A model generated the notes under the pieces. The model was not told where the DNA came from. It saw only the letters and a program-made list of their open reading frames with translations, and did not search any database. A stretch of 13,409 bases of DNA. Source: CAZKAP01 sp964550895 (GTDB lineage Bacteria > Bacteroidota > Bacteroidia > Flavobacteriales > Flavobacteriaceae). Numbering within the stretch: the first letter of the stretch is position 1; each line of letters starts with the position of its first letter. The position numbers and the translations under genes are program-made. This document shows positions 7,642-13,409 of the stretch, one piece after another. The DNA is taken from positions 1-13,409 of the forward strand of contig CAZKAP010000057.1 of the NCBI GenBank assembly GCA_964550895.1, written 5' to 3'.

Positions 7642-8664
7642 TCAGACGTTCGCCCGGATCTTGCGTTCCCATTCCCAGGCCGACTTCATCGCATCGTCCA
7701 GGGTGGACTTGGCCTGCCAGCCCAGGATCTCGTTGGCACGGGTGGTATCGGCGTATGCCTGGACCACGTCGCCGGGTCTTCTGGGTGCAATCCGGTAGTT
7801 GAGCTTTTCGCCCGATACGCGTTCGAAACTCTGTATCACCTCGAGCACGGAACTTCCTTTGCCCGTGCCCAGGTTAAAGACCTCGAAATTCTCTTCGTTC
7901 AGGCCCACCAGCAGGCGTTGCACCGCAGCCACATGGGCCCTTGCCACATCGACCACGTGTATGTAATCGCGTATGGCCGTACCATCCGGCGTGGGATAAT
8001 CGTCCCCGAAAACGGAAAGCTGCTCGCGCAGTCCGACTCCGGTCTGTGTGATGTAAGGTACGAGATTCTGGGGAACGCCGATCGGAAGCTCCCCGATATG
8101 CGCCGTGGGATGCGCTCCTATGGGGTTGAAGTACCTCAGGGCGATGGCCGAAAGCTGAGGGTTTACCCGGCAGGTATCGACGATGATCTCCTCACCAACC
8201 TGCTTGGTATTGCCATAAGGAGACTCCGCCGGCTTCACGGGGGCATCCTCGGTGATCGGCATTTTATCGGCCTGGCCGTAAACCGTACAGGAAGAGCTGA
8301 AGATGAGCTTAGCGGTCTCCCGGGCGGTCAGTTCCTGCAGCAGGTACACCAGCACTCCCAGGTTGTTTTCGTAATACAGCAGGGGATTCTCCACGCTCTC
8401 CCCCACGGCCTTGGAGGCCGCGAAGTGGATGACGCCTTCGATGTCCTTGTGCCGGTTGAAAAAATCGGCTACTGCGCTTCGTTCCCGAAGGTCGATCTCC
8501 TCAAAGATGGGTTGTTTTCCGGTGATGGCCTCGATCCCTTCCAGGACCTCTTCGGTCGAGTTCGACAGGTTGTCCACAACGACGACTTCGAAGCCTTCGT
8601 TTTGCAGTTCCACCACGGTGTGCGAGCCTATAAAACCCAGGCCGCCGGTTACGAGAATTTTCAT
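7642..8664 (-). CDS. galE: UDP-glucose 4-epimerase
   Basis: NAD-dependent extended short-chain dehydrogenase of 340 residues (E. coli GalE is 338). It interconverts UDP-glucose and UDP-galactose. The nucleotide-binding motif GGLGFIGS has glycines G7, G10 and G13. The catalytic set is the SSSCTVYG motif (S124/S125 region) with Y150 and K154 in YGNTK. The substrate-loop motif RRPGDV is at 295-300. At the position of E. coli Y299 this protein appears to carry a small residue, A303. In characterised epimerases a small residue there admits the N-acetyl group, so UDP-GlcNAc/UDP-GalNAc epimerisation is also predicted. The gene starts at an ATG 3 bases after the upstream aminotransferase stop, implying co-transcription and coupled translation. 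The pairing supports a role in envelope glycan precursor supply. Confidence 0.95.
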   Translation of the reverse strand: MKILVTGGLGFIGSHTVVELQNEGFEVVVVDNLSNSTEEVLEGIEAITGKQPIFEEIDLRERSAVADFFNRHKDIEGVIHFAASKAVGESVENPLLYYENNLGVLVYLLQELTARETAKLIFSSSCTVYGQADKMPITEDAPVKPAESPYGNTKQVGEEIIVDTCRVNPQLSAIALRYFNPIGAHPTAHIGELPIGVPQNLVPYITQTGVGLREQLSVFGDDYPTPDGTAIRDYIHVVDVARAHVAAVQRLLVGLNEENFEVFNLGTGKGSSVLEVIQSFERVSGEKLNYRIAPRRPGDVVQAYADTTRANEILGWQAKSTLDDAMKSAWEWERKIRANV

Positions 8665-8667
8665 TCG

Positions 8668-9822
8668 CTATGAATTAAGATAGTCCTTAACGAGTTGTGT
8701 TATGAAGTTTGTCTGGTCGGCATCCAGCTCCGTGTGCATGGGCAGGGAAATCACCTCCCCGGAGAGCTGGTGGGTCACTTCGAAATCCTCTTCCCGGTAT
8801 CTCGTGTCGGCGTAGGCCTTCTGCTGGTGAAGGGGGATCGGATAGTACACCCCACATGGAACGCCGTTATCGTTTAAATGTTGCACCAGTCCGTCCCTTT
8901 TTTCGGCCGGAACCCTCAGGGTATACTGGTGGAACACATGGCAATCGCAGGTCTCGCAGATTCCCTGGCAGCCGTTGACGGTTTTGGGCAGGGTAATCCC
9001 TTCCACGCCTGCCAGGGCCTGATGGTATGCCCGGGCCGCGTTTCGCCGGCTCTCGTTATAGGCATTCAGGCGGGGCAACTTGGCCTTGAGCACCGCTGCC
9101 TGAAGCGAATCCAGTCGGGAATTTACTCCGACCACATCGTGATGGTACCGCTGATACATGCCGTGGTTTACGATCCCCCGTATGATATTGGCGAGTTCGT
9201 CATCGTTGGTGAAGACAGCCCCCCCGTCCCCATAACAGCCCAGATTTTTGGAAGGGAAAAAAGAAGTGGCCCCGACATGGCCGATGGTGCCCGCCATGCG
9301 CTTCTCGCCTCCCGGAGAGGTATACACGGCCCCCACGGCCTGGGCCGTATCCTCGATCACATACAGGCCGTGCTCTTCCGCCATCTCCATCAGGGGTTCC
9401 ATGGGTGCACATTGTCCGAACAGGTGGACCGGAACTATGGCTTTTGTCTTCGGTCCTATGGCCCTGCGTACCGCCTCGGGATCGATGTTGAAGGTCTCGG
9501 GATCCACATCCACCAGTACCGGGGTAAGACCGAGTAACGCAATTACCTCGACCGTAGCTGCGAAGGTGAAGTCTGCCGTGATCACCTCATCCCCTGTCTT
9601 TAATCCCAGCCCCATCATGGCCACCTGCAGGGCATCGGTGCCGTTGGCGCAGGGGATCACATGGCGCACATCCAGGTAGGCCTCCAGGTCCTTCTGGAAT
9701 TCCCGCACATAGGGACCGTTGATGAATGCCGCGCTGGACAGGATCTCGTCGAAGGACGACTTGATCTCATCTTTAATATCTTCGTACTGACCTACCAGGT
9801 CGACCATCTGGATTTTCTTCAT
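8668..9822 (-). CDS. DegT/DnrJ/EryC1/StrS family sugar aminotransferase, WbpE-like
   Basis: PLP-dependent aminotransferase of 384 residues that should transfer an amino group from glutamate to a nucleotide-bound keto-sugar. Features: ANGTDALQ (59-66) at the cofactor phosphate region, the aspartate contacting the PLP ring D158 in EDTAQ, and the Schiff-base lysine K192 in FFPSKNLGCYGDGGA. The downstream block RYHHDVVGVNSRLDSLQAAV is also typical. The overall pattern is close to WbpE, which makes a 3-amino derivative of UDP-GlcNAcA in O-antigen synthesis. The partner dehydrogenase and acetyltransferase genes are not in this window, so the exact sugar is unknown. An unusual cysteine-rich stretch (C285, C289, C292, C294) precedes HVFHQYTLR. 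First gene of the operon with galE and the amidohydrolase, divergent from waaA. Confidence 0.92.
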   Translation of the reverse strand: MKKIQMVDLVGQYEDIKDEIKSSFDEILSSAAFINGPYVREFQKDLEAYLDVRHVIPCANGTDALQVAMMGLGLKTGDEVITADFTFAATVEVIALLGLTPVLVDVDPETFNIDPEAVRRAIGPKTKAIVPVHLFGQCAPMEPLMEMAEEHGLYVIEDTAQAVGAVYTSPGGEKRMAGTIGHVGATSFFPSKNLGCYGDGGAVFTNDDELANIIRGIVNHGMYQRYHHDVVGVNSRLDSLQAAVLKAKLPRLNAYNESRRNAARAYHQALAGVEGITLPKTVNGCQGICETCDCHVFHQYTLRVPAEKRDGLVQHLNDNGVPCGVYYPIPLHQQKAYADTRYREEDFEVTHQLSGEVISLPMHTELDADQTNFITQLVKDYLNS

Positions 9823-9839
9823 AGCCTGAGTTTACGATT

Positions 9840-9847
9840 CAAAATTA
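9840..9847 (-). promoter_or_regulatory. Bacteroidota -7 promoter box for the aminotransferase operon
   Basis: The minus strand reads TAATTTTG, a perfect TAnnTTTG, 17 bases ahead of the aminotransferase ATG. It is in the 69-base divergent spacer shared with waaA. No matching -33 TTTG is evident. I could not find an equally good box for waaA on the plus strand. Confidence 0.55.
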
Positions 9848-9891
9848 AGAAATAAAGTACCCGGATGCGGCCGGTGGACAGAGCCTGACGA

Positions 9892-11163
9892 ATGAATATC
9901 TCACTGTGGATTTACAACGCGCTGTGGTACCCGGCCCGGGCGGTACTCGAACTGCTGGCCCTGCGCCATGCCAAGACCCGGCTGGCGGTCGCCGGGCGTA
10001 AGGAAACCCTGGAGCGGCTGCGCGCCGGACTCGAGCCCGGACGGCCCGTTTGCTGGCTGCACGCCGCATCGCTGGGGGAATACGAAATGGGGCTGCCGGT
10101 ACTGGATGCCTTGCGCGCCCGGCATCCCGAATACCAGGTGGTCGTGAGCTTCTTCTCGCCCTCCGGCTACGAAGTGGTGCGGAAACGGGAGACGGATCAC
10201 CTCTGCGTGTACCTGCCCTGGGACCAGTACGGCCCCATGGATGCATTTATTCAGGCCCTCAATCCCCGGGTGGCCCTGTTCGTGAAATACGAGGTGTGGC
10301 CCATTTGCCTGGAGGTCCTGCGGCAGCGAGGCATTCCGGCCTTCCTGATCTCGGCCCACTTCCGCAAGCAGCAAGTCTTCTTCCAGTGGTACGGCGGACT
10401 GATGCGAAGGGCCCTGCGCTCCTACCAAAGGATCTTCGTGCGCAGCCCTCATTCGCTGGAACTGCTCGATCGCATCGGCCTGAAGGAGACGGAAGTCTGC
10501 GGAGATACGCGCTTCGAACGGGTTACCCAGACCCTGGAAAACCTGGAGCCCCTGCCCTTCATGAGCGATTTCCTGGACGGCCAAACCCTGACCGTGGTGG
10601 CGGGCAGTACCTGGCCGGAGGACGAATCCCCCCTGCTGAGCTGGCTGCCTTCGCAGGAACCGGGGGTCAAGCTGATCCTCGCACCCCACGAGATCGACCG
10701 GGCGCACCTGGACCAGATCCGGGAACTGATCCACGTACCCTATCTGATGTACACCGAGCTGGAGGAACTCGACCCGGCGGTGCGTACCGAACGGCTGCGC
10801 ACGGCCCGGCTGCTGGTTCTGGACACCATCGGCCTGCTGCGCAAGGTGTACCGCTATGCGGGGGTGGCCTATGTGGGTGGGGGACACAGCGGCAAGCTCC
10901 ACAACACCCTGGAACCCGCCGTCTTCGGCATACCCATCATCATCGGGCCCCATTACGACCGGTTTCCGGAGGCCGTGGAGATGCGCCGTCGCAAGGGGCT
11001 CTTCGCGGTCGAAGACACCCGTCAACTCGGCGAGCTGATGCGCAAATTCAAGAGCATGCCCGGATACCGGGAGGAAAGCGGGGAACACAACGCGGCCTAC
11101 GTCCGGGAAAACCTGGGGGCCACCGAAAAAATACTGAGCCGGCTGGAAGAATACCTGAAATAG
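9892..11163 (+). CDS. waaA: 3-deoxy-D-manno-octulosonic acid (KDO) transferase
   Basis: Adds KDO from CMP-KDO to the lipid IVA precursor at the cytoplasmic face of the inner membrane, linking lipid A to the LPS core. The 423 residues are in the family range. The N-terminal hydrophobic segment (about 5-24) fits membrane anchoring. The catalytic glutamate is E63 in AASLGEYE. Other family blocks are KYEVWP (132-137), SAHFRK (154-159), AGSTWPEDE (237-245), APHEIDR (264-270), and the GT-B C-terminal donor-site block HNTLEPAVFGIPIIIGPHY (337-355). The ATG at 9892 is fixed by an in-frame TGA two codons upstream (9886-9888). A sugar porter follows 75 bases downstream on the same strand. The number of KDO residues transferred cannot be read from sequence. 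Confidence 0.95.
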   Translation: MNISLWIYNALWYPARAVLELLALRHAKTRLAVAGRKETLERLRAGLEPGRPVCWLHAASLGEYEMGLPVLDALRARHPEYQVVVSFFSPSGYEVVRKRETDHLCVYLPWDQYGPMDAFIQALNPRVALFVKYEVWPICLEVLRQRGIPAFLISAHFRKQQVFFQWYGGLMRRALRSYQRIFVRSPHSLELLDRIGLKETEVCGDTRFERVTQTLENLEPLPFMSDFLDGQTLTVVAGSTWPEDESPLLSWLPSQEPGVKLILAPHEIDRAHLDQIRELIHVPYLMYTELEELDPAVRTERLRTARLLVLDTIGLLRKVYRYAGVAYVGGGHSGKLHNTLEPAVFGIPIIIGPHYDRFPEAVEMRRRKGLFAVEDTRQLGELMRKFKSMPGYREESGEHNAAYVRENLGATEKILSRLEEYLK

Positions 11164-11188
11164 CCTATATTCTGCCGGGCAAAAAGCG

Positions 11189-11210
11189 GTCCGGGCCCCT
11201 TGGGCAGGAC
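11189..11210 (+). other. GC-rich hairpin between waaA and the sugar porter
   Basis: GTCC and GCCC pair with GGGC and GGAC around a CTT loop, with a small internal mismatch. No T-run follows, so it is unlikely to be a full terminator. It may attenuate read-through or protect the waaA mRNA end. It also contains the TTG (11200) that would give a spurious longer start for the porter. Confidence 0.3.
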
Positions 11211-11238
11211 CCGAGCCGGCAAACCAACCCTTTCGGTG

Positions 11239-12564
11239 ATGAACAAACGCACTAACCTATTCGGCATTTCCCTGACGGCAGCGCTGGCAGGCTTTCTCTT
11301 CGGTTTCGACACCGTGGTGATCAGCGGTGCCAATCTGCCCATCCGCAACCTGTGGCAGCTATCGGACTGGGAACACGGCATGCTAATCATGTCCATGGCA
11401 CTCTGGGGCACGGTGATCGGGTCGCTGTTCGGAGGGCTCCCCTGCGACAAACTGGGCCGCAAGAAAACCCTGCTCTGGATCGGGGTGCTCTATTTCCTTT
11501 CCGCACTGGGTTCGGCCCTGGCACCGGATCCGTATGTGTTCTCATTCTTCCGATTTATCGGCGGGGTGGGGGTCGGCGCCTCTTCGGTGGCCGCACCCAT
11601 CTACATCTCGGAGATTTCCCCCTCATCCTCGAGGGGAAGGCTGGGCGCCATGTACCAGTTCAATATCGTATTCGGCATCATGATCGCGTTTATCTCCAAC
11701 TACCTGCTCAAGGGGTTCGGCGGAGCGAATGACTGGCGATGGATGCTCGGGGTGGAGGCCATTCCGGCCGTGATCTATGTGCTGCTGGTGCTTCGCATTC
11801 CCCGCAGCCCGCGCTGGCTCAGTATCCAACAGAAGAAACAGGACGAGGCCCTGGCCGTACTCACCCGGATCAACGGGCCCGAGGAAGCCCGGAGGCAGAT
11901 GGACCTGATGCTGGGCTACCTGGACACCCATGCCAAAAAGGACTATATCTTTAGAAGGCGCCACGCCCGCCCTCTGATGCTGGCGTTTCTGATCGCCTTC
12001 TTCAATCAGCTCTCGGGCATCAATTTCGTGCTCTACTACGCTCCGGAGCTCTTGGAGAAGGCCGGACTGGCCTCCAAGGAATCCCTTTTTAATTCCATCG
12101 CCATAGGCATCGTGAACCTGATCTTCACCCTGCTGGGCATCTGGCTGATCGACCGCCGAGGCAGGCGGGAGCTGATGCTGATCGGATCGGTGGGCTACAT
12201 CATCAGCCTGGCCATGGTCGCCTATTGCTTCCATTTCCAGAGTTCACCGGACCTGCTGCTGGTCTTTATACTGATGTTTATCGCCTCGCATGCCGTGGGG
12301 CAGGGCGCGGTGATCTGGGTGTTTATCTCCGAGATTTTCCCCAATCAGGTCCGCGCCGCCGGACAGTCCTGGGGTACGGGTACTCATTGGGTGCTGGCCG
12401 CGCTGATTACCCTGGTCACTCCCACCATGCTCAGCCGCTTCGAGACCGACCCCTCACCCATCTTCCTGTTCTTTGCCGGGATGATGGTCCTGCAGCTGCT
12501 CTTTGTCCTCTTCCTGATGCCGGAGACCAAGGGCATAGCGCTGGAGGAAATCGAGGAAGAATAG
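11239..12564 (+). CDS. MFS sugar porter (sugar:H+ symporter type, XylE/GLUT-like)
   Basis: Major facilitator sugar porter of 441 residues with about 12 membrane spans. It probably imports a monosaccharide across the inner membrane with protons. Family signatures in order: FGFDTVVISG with proton-coupling D24; DKLGRKK (70-76); RFIGGVGVG (105-113); the PIYISEISPSSSRGR block; FNQLSGINFVLYYAP (255-269); DRRGRR (305-310); SEIFPNQVRAAG (364-375); and the C-terminal PETKG (428-432). Q140, Q257 and N262 align with XylE Q168, Q289 and N294. The XylE positions Q175 and Q288 appear to be I147 and N256, so the preferred sugar may differ from xylose. The ATG at 11239 gives the normal N-terminus; the frame stays open upstream to a TTG (11200) but those residues look non-genic. 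No neighbouring sugar kinase or isomerase identifies the substrate. Confidence 0.93.
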   Translation: MNKRTNLFGISLTAALAGFLFGFDTVVISGANLPIRNLWQLSDWEHGMLIMSMALWGTVIGSLFGGLPCDKLGRKKTLLWIGVLYFLSALGSALAPDPYVFSFFRFIGGVGVGASSVAAPIYISEISPSSSRGRLGAMYQFNIVFGIMIAFISNYLLKGFGGANDWRWMLGVEAIPAVIYVLLVLRIPRSPRWLSIQQKKQDEALAVLTRINGPEEARRQMDLMLGYLDTHAKKDYIFRRRHARPLMLAFLIAFFNQLSGINFVLYYAPELLEKAGLASKESLFNSIAIGIVNLIFTLLGIWLIDRRGRRELMLIGSVGYIISLAMVAYCFHFQSSPDLLLVFILMFIASHAVGQGAVIWVFISEIFPNQVRAAGQSWGTGTHWVLAALITLVTPTMLSRFETDPSPIFLFFAGMMVLQLLFVLFLMPETKGIALEEIEEE

Positions 12565-12585
12565 GATCCCAGGATGCCCGGAGGG

Positions 12586-12611
12586 CGACCGTATATCGGA
12601 CGCTACGGTCG
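12586..12611 (+). other. Perfect 8-bp hairpin after the sugar porter
   Basis: CGACCGTA (12586-12593) pairs perfectly with TACGGTCG (12604-12611) around a 10-base loop, starting 22 bases after the porter stop. No T-run follows it directly. Its left arm could instead pair with a second CGGTCG at 12648-12653 inside the next structure. Confidence 0.6.
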
Positions 12612-12614
12612 GCT

Positions 12615-12662
12615 AATCGATTTCATACCACCGCCATAGCGGCTTTTCGGTCGATTTTTTTT
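12615..12662 (+). terminator. Intrinsic terminator of the waaA-porter transcript
   Basis: AATCGA (12615-12620) pairs with TCGATT (12651-12656), enclosing an inner CCGC-CATA-GCGG hairpin (12631-12642). The outer arm runs into a stretch of eight T (12655-12662). This is the expected end of the plus-strand waaA-porter unit. The loop between the two stems is long, so the exact fold is uncertain. Confidence 0.6.
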
Positions 12663-12707
12663 ACCTTTTTAAGGCGTAAGGCCTACTTGCGAATAAGCTA
12701 TTACCCA

Positions 12708-12863
12708 ATGACTGAACAAATTTCTGCTGGCACCAGCATCCTCAATGCGTTCCTGAAGCTCGTGGTATTCGTGCTGATTATCGTGGTTTTCCTGGTGTTC
12801 CTGTTTACCGCACTCTACTTCCTGAACATACCGGTGGACTTCCTGCCCGAATTCCCGGGCTAG
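12708..12863 (+). CDS. Small single-span membrane protein, 51 residues
   Basis: I do not recognise this protein. The frame runs from ATG at 12708 to TAG at 12861-12863. It has a short polar, slightly acidic N-terminus (MTEQISAGTS), one continuous hydrophobic span from about residue 16 to 39 (LKLVVFVLIIVVFLVFLF region), and a proline-rich tail ending PVDFLPEFPG. The tail has no positive charge while K17 begins the span, so the N-terminus is probably inside. It sits alone between a terminator and a convergent gene. The sequence TACCTTTT at 12662-12669 is a near match to the -7 consensus and could be its promoter. Strong composition bias to Val, Leu, Ile and Phe in phase, an AT-rich leader and a clean stop favour a real gene, but length limits certainty. 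Confidence 0.6.
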   Translation: MTEQISAGTSILNAFLKLVVFVLIIVVFLVFLFTALYFLNIPVDFLPEFPG

Positions 12864-12884
12864 TCCAACGCGGCATTCCGGCGG

Positions 12885-13316
12885 TTACTGGCGGCGGTAG
12901 TAGTACCTCAGGCGCTCGAACACCTTATGGGAATTCCCGCTGTCCAGTATGGGAATCAGGACGATGCGATCGGGAGCCAGGGGCTGAATGATGGCCCTGA
13001 GCGTGCCCTCCAGGCCGCTCTTGAGTTCGACGCGTTTCTGGAACATGTTGTAGTCCCAGTGACCCCGCTCCAGTACCTCTCCATCCTGCCTGAGCAGGTA
13101 GGTCTGATCCTTGAGGAACACCACATTGCCCATCCGTACCGTATTGGCCGTGGCCTCCGCCAATCGGAGCCCATTGAGTTCCTGGTATTCGAACCTCCAC
13201 TCGGCGCACAGCTGGGCAGCCAGATCATAGGCCCCCGCCAGGCGATTCTGGGCCAGCAGGGCGGAAACGGAATACAGCAGGGCCGTTATCAATAAGTACT
13301 TTCGGATCAGGGACAT
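12885..13316 (-). CDS. Secreted protein of unknown function
   Basis: I do not recognise a named family. The 143-residue product has a clear signal peptide (positive MSLIRK, hydrophobic 7-20, likely cleavage after A22 in LLAQNR). This places the mature protein of about 121 residues in the periplasm or outside the cell. The mature part has a short strand-rich pattern (FEYQELNG, VVFLKDQTYLLRQDGEV, GHWDYN, RIVLIPILD) of alternating polar and hydrophobic residues. That is reminiscent of the small lipocalin-like beta-barrels common in Bacteroidota, where a W-x-Y motif follows a turn; this is resemblance only. One cysteine (C37) remains after cleavage. The gene is convergent with the small membrane protein, 21 bases apart, and is probably transcribed alone from a promoter near 13338-13345. 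Confidence 0.75.
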   Translation of the reverse strand: MSLIRKYLLITALLYSVSALLAQNRLAGAYDLAAQLCAEWRFEYQELNGLRLAEATANTVRMGNVVFLKDQTYLLRQDGEVLERGHWDYNMFQKRVELKSGLEGTLRAIIQPLAPDRIVLIPILDSGNSHKVFERLRYYYRRQ

Positions 13317-13337
13317 AGCGCATTTTTTTGAGACCTC

Positions 13338-13345
13338 TAAATATA
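13338..13345 (-). promoter_or_regulatory. Possible -7 box for the secreted-protein gene
   Basis: The minus strand reads TATATTTA, matching all fixed TAnnTTTG positions except the final G. It lies 21 bases ahead of the ATG in an AT-rich patch. A TTTC at about the right -33 spacing is a partial match. Support is modest because the patch is AT-rich overall. Confidence 0.35.
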
Positions 13346-13409
13346 TTCAAAACTGAAGGATATTGGAAACCCCGCGCCCGGATTTCTCGTTTTTTTGGTG
13401 GGGGGGGGG

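Noticed and set aside
7636..8673. A 345-codon plus-strand frame antisense to galE
   Set aside because: It mirrors galE almost exactly in extent and has no coherent protein features.
9901..11088. A 395-codon open frame on the minus strand, antisense to waaA
   Set aside because: waaA carries all its family motifs on the plus strand. The opposite frame is a byproduct of high GC third positions.
10050..11255. A 401-codon plus-strand frame overlapping waaA
   Set aside because: The translation is dominated by Arg, Gly, Pro and Ala with no domain, which is the signature of a shifted reading of GC-rich coding DNA.
12225..12707. An in-frame upstream extension of the small membrane protein, giving 212 codons
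   Set aside because: The upstream part reads the sugar-porter gene in another frame and then crosses the terminator. Only the 51-codon end beginning at 12708 looks like a protein.
1..13409. Defence system, prophage, integron, IS element or CRISPR array
   Set aside because: I saw no transposase, integrase, nuclease-helicase pair, spaced repeats or terminal inverted repeats. A tRNA at the edge can be an integration site, but no integrase or att repeat is next to it.

Overview
The window looks like chromosomal core-genome DNA from a GC-rich member of the Bacteroidota, most likely a marine flavobacterium of the Robiginitalea type. That placement is inferred from protein style (the 2-oxoglutarate dehydrogenase E1 and E2 N-termini, a KDO transferase, an FNQLSG-type sugar porter) and from -7 promoter boxes of the Bacteroidota form TAnnTTTG. 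The genus is not proven. No phage, IS element, CRISPR array, toxin-antitoxin pair or other accessory system is visible. Nearly all of the sequence is closely packed housekeeping genes.

Layout, left to right. The left edge cuts a tRNA-Ser(GGA) on the minus strand. A 218-base spacer holds a probable tRNA promoter and a hairpin. Next comes a minus-strand operon, transcribed right to left: sucA (2-oxoglutarate dehydrogenase E1), sucB (E2), tatD (metal-dependent hydrolase) and ansA (cytoplasmic asparaginase I). It has a perfect TAnnTTTG box just upstream of sucA. A 130-base spacer with a terminator separates it from a second minus-strand operon: a DegT/WbpE-type sugar aminotransferase, galE, and a secreted metal-dependent amidohydrolase (prolidase-like). 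Divergent from that operon, on the plus strand, are waaA (KDO transferase for lipid A/LPS core) and an MFS sugar porter. These are followed by a strong hairpin/terminator region and a 51-residue single-span membrane protein. Convergent with it, on the minus strand, is a small secreted protein of unknown function. The right edge is a run of ten G, which looks like a contig-end artefact.

How the genes fit together. sucA and sucB supply the 2-oxoglutarate to succinyl-CoA step of the TCA cycle; the E3 subunit (lpd) is not here. ansA could feed aspartate into the same cycle. The aminotransferase, galE and waaA all point to nucleotide-sugar and cell-envelope glycan synthesis arranged around one divergent promoter region of about 70 bases. 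I found no convincing new system. The best second looks are residue-level: a cysteine cluster inserted in the aminotransferase, a small residue at the substrate-gating position of GalE, sugar-site substitutions in the porter, competing hairpins at 12586-12662, and the small membrane protein.
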